From CAYSXS01 sp043817345 (GTDB lineage: Bacteria; Patescibacteriota; Patescibacteriia; UBA2196): a stretch of DNA of 8,949 nucleotides. The notes below the pieces were generated by a model. That model was given only the letters and a program-made list of their open reading frames with translations. It was not told the DNA's origin and searched no databases. This document shows positions 5,414-8,949 of this stretch, piece after piece; within the stretch, counting starts at the first letter, position 1, and each line of letters opens with the position of its first letter. The DNA is taken from positions 1-8,949 of the forward strand of contig JBDRGZ010000014.1 of the NCBI GenBank assembly GCA_043817345.1. Reading direction: 5' to 3'. A program made the translations under genes and the position numbers.

Positions 5414-5433
5414 AATATAACATTAGAATAATA
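5405..5433 (+). promoter_or_regulatory. Possible clpC promoter using a repeat end as -35
   Basis: ATGACA (5405-5410), the last bases of the duplicated repeat end, matches TTGACA at 5 of 6 positions. It is followed after 17 bases by AATAAT (5428-5433), 5 of 6 to TATAAT. A start near 5440 would give a leader consisting mainly of the 46-bp repeat before clpC. The region is AT-rich, so a chance match is possible. Confidence 0.3.
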
Positions 5434-5443
5434 AATAACAATC

Positions 5444-5489
5444 AGATCCTTCGGCTCAAAACAACCCTAAAAGTCGCTCAGGATGACTA
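5444..5489 (-). repeat. 46-bp palindromic-family repeat directly upstream of clpC
   Basis: It begins AGATCCTTCGGCTC and ends GCTCAGGATGACTA. It matches 4539-4584 at 39 of 46 positions in the same orientation and stops 9 bases before the clpC start codon. Its AGGA (5480-5483) is 15 bases from the ATG, too far for a normal Shine-Dalgarno site. Confidence 0.8.
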
Positions 5490-5498
5490 CCAAAAAAA

Positions 5499-8030
5499 AT
5501 GTATAATAAGTTTACAAATCGATTACAAAAAGTTTTAGAGCGAGCCAAATGGTTGGCTGATTTTAACTTAAGAAAAAATGTTGAAACAGAAGATATTTTT
5601 GTGTCTTTATCACAAGAAAAGGGAAGTATGGCTTATGAGGTTTTAAGTAAAAGTGGGTTGAATAAGAATGTAAGTGTAAATACAGGGAGGGTTGGACAGA
5701 AAAAGGTTGCTAATGTTGAATTTACACCTCAAGTTGATTCTCTTTTAAAAAAATCAGTTGCTTTAGCTGCTGAATTTGAACATTACTATGTAGGCACAGA
5801 ACATTTGCTATATATCCTAATTAAAAATTCAGATAAAAGGCTAGAAGCTTTTTTAAGAAAAAATAAAGTTAATACTAGAAATTTATTAGAAAATTTAGAA
5901 ATAATTTTTCAAACACAGAATAGTTTTCCGCAAGTGAGTGATATGTTGGGTATGGAAAATGAAAATATGTTGCCAGAGCTGTTAAATGAGTTAGGACAGT
6001 TAGGAGAACCAGGTGAATCTGTAAGTAAACAATTTATGCCAAAAATAAAAGATAAAACAGGTAAGAAATATAAAGGGTCTAATAAGAAAGGGATTTTACA
6101 ATTTTTTGCTCAGGATTTAACAGATCCTAATTTACAGCAGAATATCGATCCAGTAATTGGTCGTAAAAAAGAAATTGATCGTATTATCCAGGTCATTTCT
6201 CGTAGAACAAAAAATAACCCTGTATTACTAGGTGATCCAGGAGTAGGTAAGACAGCTATTATTGAAGGTCTTGGAAAAAGAATATTAGAGGGTAATGTAC
6301 CTGATATATTGTTAGATAAAAAAATATATTCTTTAGATATGAATTTACTTTTAGCTGGCTCTGTTATGCGTGGAGAATTTGAATCAAGATTAAAGAAGGT
6401 TATTGATGAAGTAAAAAAAGATCCTAATGCTATTATATTTATTGATGAAATACATTCAATTGTTGGTGCAGGTGCAATTAGTGGTGCGATCGATGCAGCA
6501 AATATTTTAAAACCAGCTTTAGCTAGAGGAGAGATTAGATGTATTGGTGCTACAACTTATGAAGATTACAAAAAATATATTGAAGAAGATGCAGCTTTAG
6601 AACGTCGTTTTCAACCAGTTATTGTTGCTGAGCCAAGTATTAAAGAAGCTATAGAGATGTTACAGGGCATTAAGGTTAATTATGAAGAACATCATAATGT
6701 CCAAATTACAAACTCTGCACTTAAAGCAGCTGTTGAATTATCTGTAAGATATATTCCAGAAAGATTTTTACCAGATAAAGCTATTGATCTAATTGATGAA
6801 GCATCTGCTAGGTTTAAAGTAGGTAAGGGTTTGTCTGAAAAAACAAAGCAAATTAGATTATTAGAAGATAAATTAGCAGATTTGATTAATCACAAAATAG
6901 ATTTGGTTGAAAAAGAACAATATCCAGAGGCTGTTAAGTTTAAACAGCAAGAGGTTAGTTTGATGCGAGAAATAATTAGTTTGAAAAATGATCAAATTGA
7001 AAATATTGAGTTATTAGGTAAAATAACAGACAAAGAAATAGCTCAAGTTGTTTCTGAAATGAAAAATATACCTGTAAATGATTTAACAGGACAGGAAAGT
7101 AAAAAATTAGCTAAATTAGCTGATGAATTAAAAAAATATATTATTGGTCAAGATGAAGCTTTAAAACAATTATCTTTTTCAATCAAACGTGGTAGAGCTG
7201 GTTTATCATCTATTAAACGTCCTTTAGGTTCTTTTATTTTGTTGGGTCCTTCTGGTGTTGGAAAAACAGAAACAGCTAAAGTTTTAGCTAAAGAGGTTTT
7301 TGGTTCTGAAGATAAGTTAATTCGCATGGATATGAGTGAATTTGCCGAAAGTTTTAATGTGTCTAGACTAATCGGATCTCCTCCAGGTTATGTTGGTTTT
7401 AAAGAAGGAGGAAAATTAACTCAAGCAGTTAAACATAAGCCATACTCTGTAGTGTTGTTTGATGAAATTGAAAAAGCTCATCCACAAGTCTTAAATATAT
7501 TATTACAAATTATGGAAGATGGACAATTAACAGATGCAATAGGCAAAACAGTTAATTTTAAAAATACTATCATCTTAATGACATCTAATCTTAGTTTAAG
7601 CGAAATTAATCAAGCAGAGATAGGTTTTGATAATACTAAAAAACAAGATGAGTTTTATGAAAGGTTAAAAGAAAAAGCTTTGAATTCTTTAAAAGATAAA
7701 TTTAATCCAGAGTTTTTAAATAGGGTTGATAATACACTAGTATTTAAACCTTTAGACATGAAATCAATTGAAAAGATTGTGAAACTAGAACTTGATAGGA
7801 TTACAGAGAATTTAAAAAACAAAAAGATTAACATACATTTTGATAAGAAATTAATTAAACATTTAGCTGAGAAAAGTTTTTCTCCTGAATTTGGAGCAAG
7901 ACAAGTAAGACGTGTTGTACAAGAAGAGGTGGAAAGCATATTAGTAGATAAGATATTAGTAGGGGAAGTTAAGAATAATACAGATATATCTTTAAAAACA
8001 TCTAAAGGTAAAATATTAGTAAAATGTTAA
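5499..8030 (+). CDS. clpC: ClpC-type AAA+ unfoldase, ATPase subunit of Clp protease
   Basis: 843 residues, normal for ClpC. Two N-terminal Clp_N repeats span about 8-54 and 74-125. D1 has Walker A GDPGVGKT (245-252), Walker B IIFIDE (312-317), IGATT (349-353) and arginine finger ALERRF (366-371). The middle region (about 445-525) is short and contains a UVR-like stretch (466-497), as in ClpC rather than the long coiled coil of ClpB. D2 has GPSGVGKT (583-590), VVLFDEIEKA (651-660), MTSN (694-697), arginine finger FLNRVD (739-744) and sensor 2 GARQVRR (799-805). IGF at 708-710 fits the loop that docks onto ClpP. It should unfold cytoplasmic substrates with ATP and feed them to ClpP. All key residues are present. 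The start has only an A-rich tract before it. It overlaps comF by 7 bases. No ctsR, mcsA or mcsB is nearby. Confidence 0.97.
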   Translation: MYNKFTNRLQKVLERAKWLADFNLRKNVETEDIFVSLSQEKGSMAYEVLSKSGLNKNVSVNTGRVGQKKVANVEFTPQVDSLLKKSVALAAEFEHYYVGTEHLLYILIKNSDKRLEAFLRKNKVNTRNLLENLEIIFQTQNSFPQVSDMLGMENENMLPELLNELGQLGEPGESVSKQFMPKIKDKTGKKYKGSNKKGILQFFAQDLTDPNLQQNIDPVIGRKKEIDRIIQVISRRTKNNPVLLGDPGVGKTAIIEGLGKRILEGNVPDILLDKKIYSLDMNLLLAGSVMRGEFESRLKKVIDEVKKDPNAIIFIDEIHSIVGAGAISGAIDAANILKPALARGEIRCIGATTYEDYKKYIEEDAALERRFQPVIVAEPSIKEAIEMLQGIKVNYEEHHNVQITNSALKAAVELSVRYIPERFLPDKAIDLIDEASARFKVGKGLSEKTKQIRLLEDKLADLINHKIDLVEKEQYPEAVKFKQQEVSLMREIISLKNDQIENIELLGKITDKEIAQVVSEMKNIPVNDLTGQESKKLAKLADELKKYIIGQDEALKQLSFSIKRGRAGLSSIKRPLGSFILLGPSGVGKTETAKVLAKEVFGSEDKLIRMDMSEFAESFNVSRLIGSPPGYVGFKEGGKLTQAVKHKPYSVVLFDEIEKAHPQVLNILLQIMEDGQLTDAIGKTVNFKNTIILMTSNLSLSEINQAEIGFDNTKKQDEFYERLKEKALNSLKDKFNPEFLNRVDNTLVFKPLDMKSIEKIVKLELDRITENLKNKKINIHFDKKLIKHLAEKSFSPEFGARQVRRVVQEEVESILVDKILVGEVKNNTDISLKTSKGKILVKC

Positions 8031-8662
8031 AAAAATTCTTTTTAGACATAATATATCCAATTAAATGTTTAGGTTGTAAGAAAAGTAATATTTGGTTATG
8101 TGAAGATTGTTTTAATAAAATTAAGATATCAGAAAAAAGATGCGAATCAGCATCTTTTTTAAATGGTTTAATTATTGCTACAGATTATGAGGATGAGTTG
8201 GTTAGGAAGATAATATCAAAATTTAAATATTCTTTTATTCAAGAATTAAAAGAATCTTTAGGTAAACTTTTAATTAAAAAATTTAAACAATTAGATAATT
8301 TAAATTTTGATTACATAATCCCCATACCTTTATTTAAACGCAGAGAACTATGGAGAGGATTTAATCAAGCAGAACTTTTAGCTCAAGAAGTTTCTAAAGA
8401 ATTTTCAATCCCTGTTTTGAATAATTTAGTTGTCAGAAATAAACATACTTCACAACAAGTTGGGCAGAAGAAACAAAAAAGAGAAGAGAATTTAAAAGAT
8501 GCTTTTAAAGTCAATCAAGAAATTAGAGATATGGTGAGAAACAAAAAGATATTACTAGTTGACGATGTCTTTACAACAGGCATTACAATGGAAGAGGTAG
8601 CTAAAGAATTAAAGGATGTTGATATAAAGGAAGTCTGGGGTTTGGTTGTTGCAAAAGGGTAA
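8024..8662 (+). CDS. comF: ComF family phosphoribosyltransferase-like protein
   Basis: 212 residues. A zinc-finger-like pair of CxxC motifs opens the protein (C15/C18 and C26/C29), followed by a type I phosphoribosyltransferase fold. The PRPP-binding loop LLVDDVFTTGIT is at 177-188 with the two acidic residues and TTG. Segments DYIIPIPLFKRRELWRGFNQ and the QQVGQKKQKREEN region match the ComFC/GntX pattern. Homologues are needed for DNA uptake in competent bacteria, where they act in the cytoplasm on incoming single-stranded DNA; the chemical activity is not settled. The ATG overlaps the end of clpC in the string ATGTTAA, so translational coupling is likely. Competence is plausible in CPR bacteria, but no other competence gene is visible here. 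Confidence 0.93.
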   Translation: MLKKFFLDIIYPIKCLGCKKSNIWLCEDCFNKIKISEKRCESASFLNGLIIATDYEDELVRKIISKFKYSFIQELKESLGKLLIKKFKQLDNLNFDYIIPIPLFKRRELWRGFNQAELLAQEVSKEFSIPVLNNLVVRNKHTSQQVGQKKQKREENLKDAFKVNQEIRDMVRNKKILLVDDVFTTGITMEEVAKELKDVDIKEVWGLVVAKG

Positions 8663-8702
8663 ATCAAAAAAACCGTTGATTACCCTGGCGTTTTTCTTGA
8701 TT
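8662..8702. terminator. Probable bidirectional terminator between comF and the tRNA genes
   Basis: AATCAAAAAAAC (8662-8673) pairs with GTTTTTCTTGATT (8690-8702) through 12 pairs with one bulged base. The stem has an A-run on one side and a T-run on the other, as expected for a terminator read from both directions. It begins in the comF stop codon and ends immediately next to the tRNA gene. The stem is AT-rich and the loop is 16 bases, so strength is uncertain. Confidence 0.45.
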
Positions 8703-8789
8703 CGGAGAGGGAGGGATTCGAACCCTCGGTGCCCGTGAAGGCACAACACCTTAGCAGGGTGCCCCGTTCGACCGCTCCGGCACCTCTCC
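8703..8789 (-). tRNA. tRNA-Ser (anticodon GCT)
   Basis: The reverse strand folds as a class II tRNA of 87 bases. Acceptor GGAGAGG/CCTCTCC with discriminator G, anticodon loop CTGCTAA (anticodon at 8753-8755), a long variable arm with stem GTGCC/GGCAC, and T arm GAGGG-TTCGAAT-CCCTC. GCT reads AGC and AGT serine codons. CCA is not encoded, so a CCA-adding enzyme is needed. It lies second in a two-tRNA unit, with 23 bases to the first. Confidence 0.97.
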
Positions 8790-8797
8790 AAAATATT

Positions 8798-8915
8798 TTT
8801 TTCACATTACTACGGAGAGAAAGGGATTCGAACCCTTGGAACCCGTGAAGGTTCAGCAGTTTTCAAGACTGCCCGATTAAACCGCTCTCGCATCTCTCCA
8901 TGGCGATGTGAAAAA
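8798..8915 (-). other. Complementary leader and trailer flanking tRNA-Ser(TGA)
   Basis: In the minus-strand precursor the leader contains TTTTTCACAT (8915-8906) and the trailer contains ATGTGAAAAA (8807-8798). These are perfect 10-base complements and would form an extra stem below the acceptor stem. The trailer is also the spacer before the next tRNA. Confidence 0.5.
8813..8899 (-). tRNA. tRNA-Ser (anticodon TGA)
   Basis: Class II tRNA of 87 bases on the reverse strand: acceptor GGAGAGA/TCTCTCC with discriminator G, anticodon stem GCAGT/ACTGC with loop CTTGAAA (anticodon at 8863-8865), a variable arm sharing CCTTCACGGG with its neighbour, and T arm AAGGG-TTCGAAT-CCCTT. TGA reads TCN serine codons. 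CCA is not encoded. It is the first gene of the unit, with a short leader behind a TATAAT box. Confidence 0.97.
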
Positions 8916-8920
8916 CATAT

Positions 8921-8926
8921 ATTATA
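8921..8926 (-). promoter_or_regulatory. -10 box of the tRNA-Ser promoter
   Basis: The reverse strand reads TATAAT, about 21 bases before the tRNA-Ser(TGA) 5' end, in position to start transcription near 8913. The matching -35 would lie at 8943-8949, at the window edge, and is only weakly recognisable (GTGTTT or GGTGTT). Confidence 0.45.
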
Positions 8927-8949
8927 CATACACTATACTTTAAAACACC

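Noticed and set aside
8609..8791. 60-residue reverse-strand frame over the tRNA-Ser(GCT) gene
   Set aside because: It is explained by the tRNA and its GC-rich sequence. It has no recognisable protein content and ends inside comF.

Overview
The window reads as part of a chromosome from a small-genome, AT-rich bacterium, most likely a Candidatus Patescibacteria (CPR, Parcubacteria-like) lineage. This is inferred from gene content and style, with no marker phylogeny. Start codons lack convincing Shine-Dalgarno sequences, and intergenic gaps are filled with short palindromic repeats of the GTCATCCTGA / TCAGGATGAC type. A TrbC/VirB2-like pilin hairpin is carried on a Cys-rich secreted protein, and neither tRNA gene encodes CCA. 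All eight readable stop codons are TAA or TAG. The long ClpC frame has no in-frame TGA, so nothing suggests UGA recoding.

Layout. Positions 1-101 are the 3' end of an unidentified gene. Positions 102-418 are non-coding and repeat-rich. Positions 419-4479 hold an envelope/secretion-like group: a membrane-anchored Cys-rich protein with a possible zinc-peptidase motif (419-1444), a pilin-like hairpin fused to a Cys-rich ectodomain (1459-2775), a repeat- and operator-containing gap with a 48-codon ORF (2776-3207), and a membrane-anchored beta-propeller-like protein (3208-4479). A DsbA-like thioredoxin-fold protein follows (4595-5284), set between palindromic repeats that also supply its last codons and stop. 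A 214-bp stretch made almost wholly of repeats leads to clpC (5499-8030). clpC overlaps comF (8024-8662) by 7 bp. Two serine tRNA genes (GCT and TGA anticodons) lie convergently on the minus strand and form one short transcription unit.

How it may work together. The first two complete proteins have 14 and 22 cysteines, mostly in segments predicted to lie outside the membrane. The DsbA-like protein nearby could act in folding such proteins, but its usual CxxC site reads QYEC, so a standard oxidase role is doubtful. The pilin-like hairpin and propeller resemble accessory components of CPR type IV secretion-like loci, but no VirB4, VirB6 or VirD4 gene is visible here. clpC and comF are housekeeping or competence-associated genes, probably co-transcribed.

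Most notable are the repeats. A 42-bp palindromic repeat sits in frame inside the first complete protein. Two near-identical 46-bp repeats end 9-10 bases before the start codons of the DsbA-like gene and clpC. A promoter is overlapped by one of two identically spaced palindromes in front of the 48-codon ORF.
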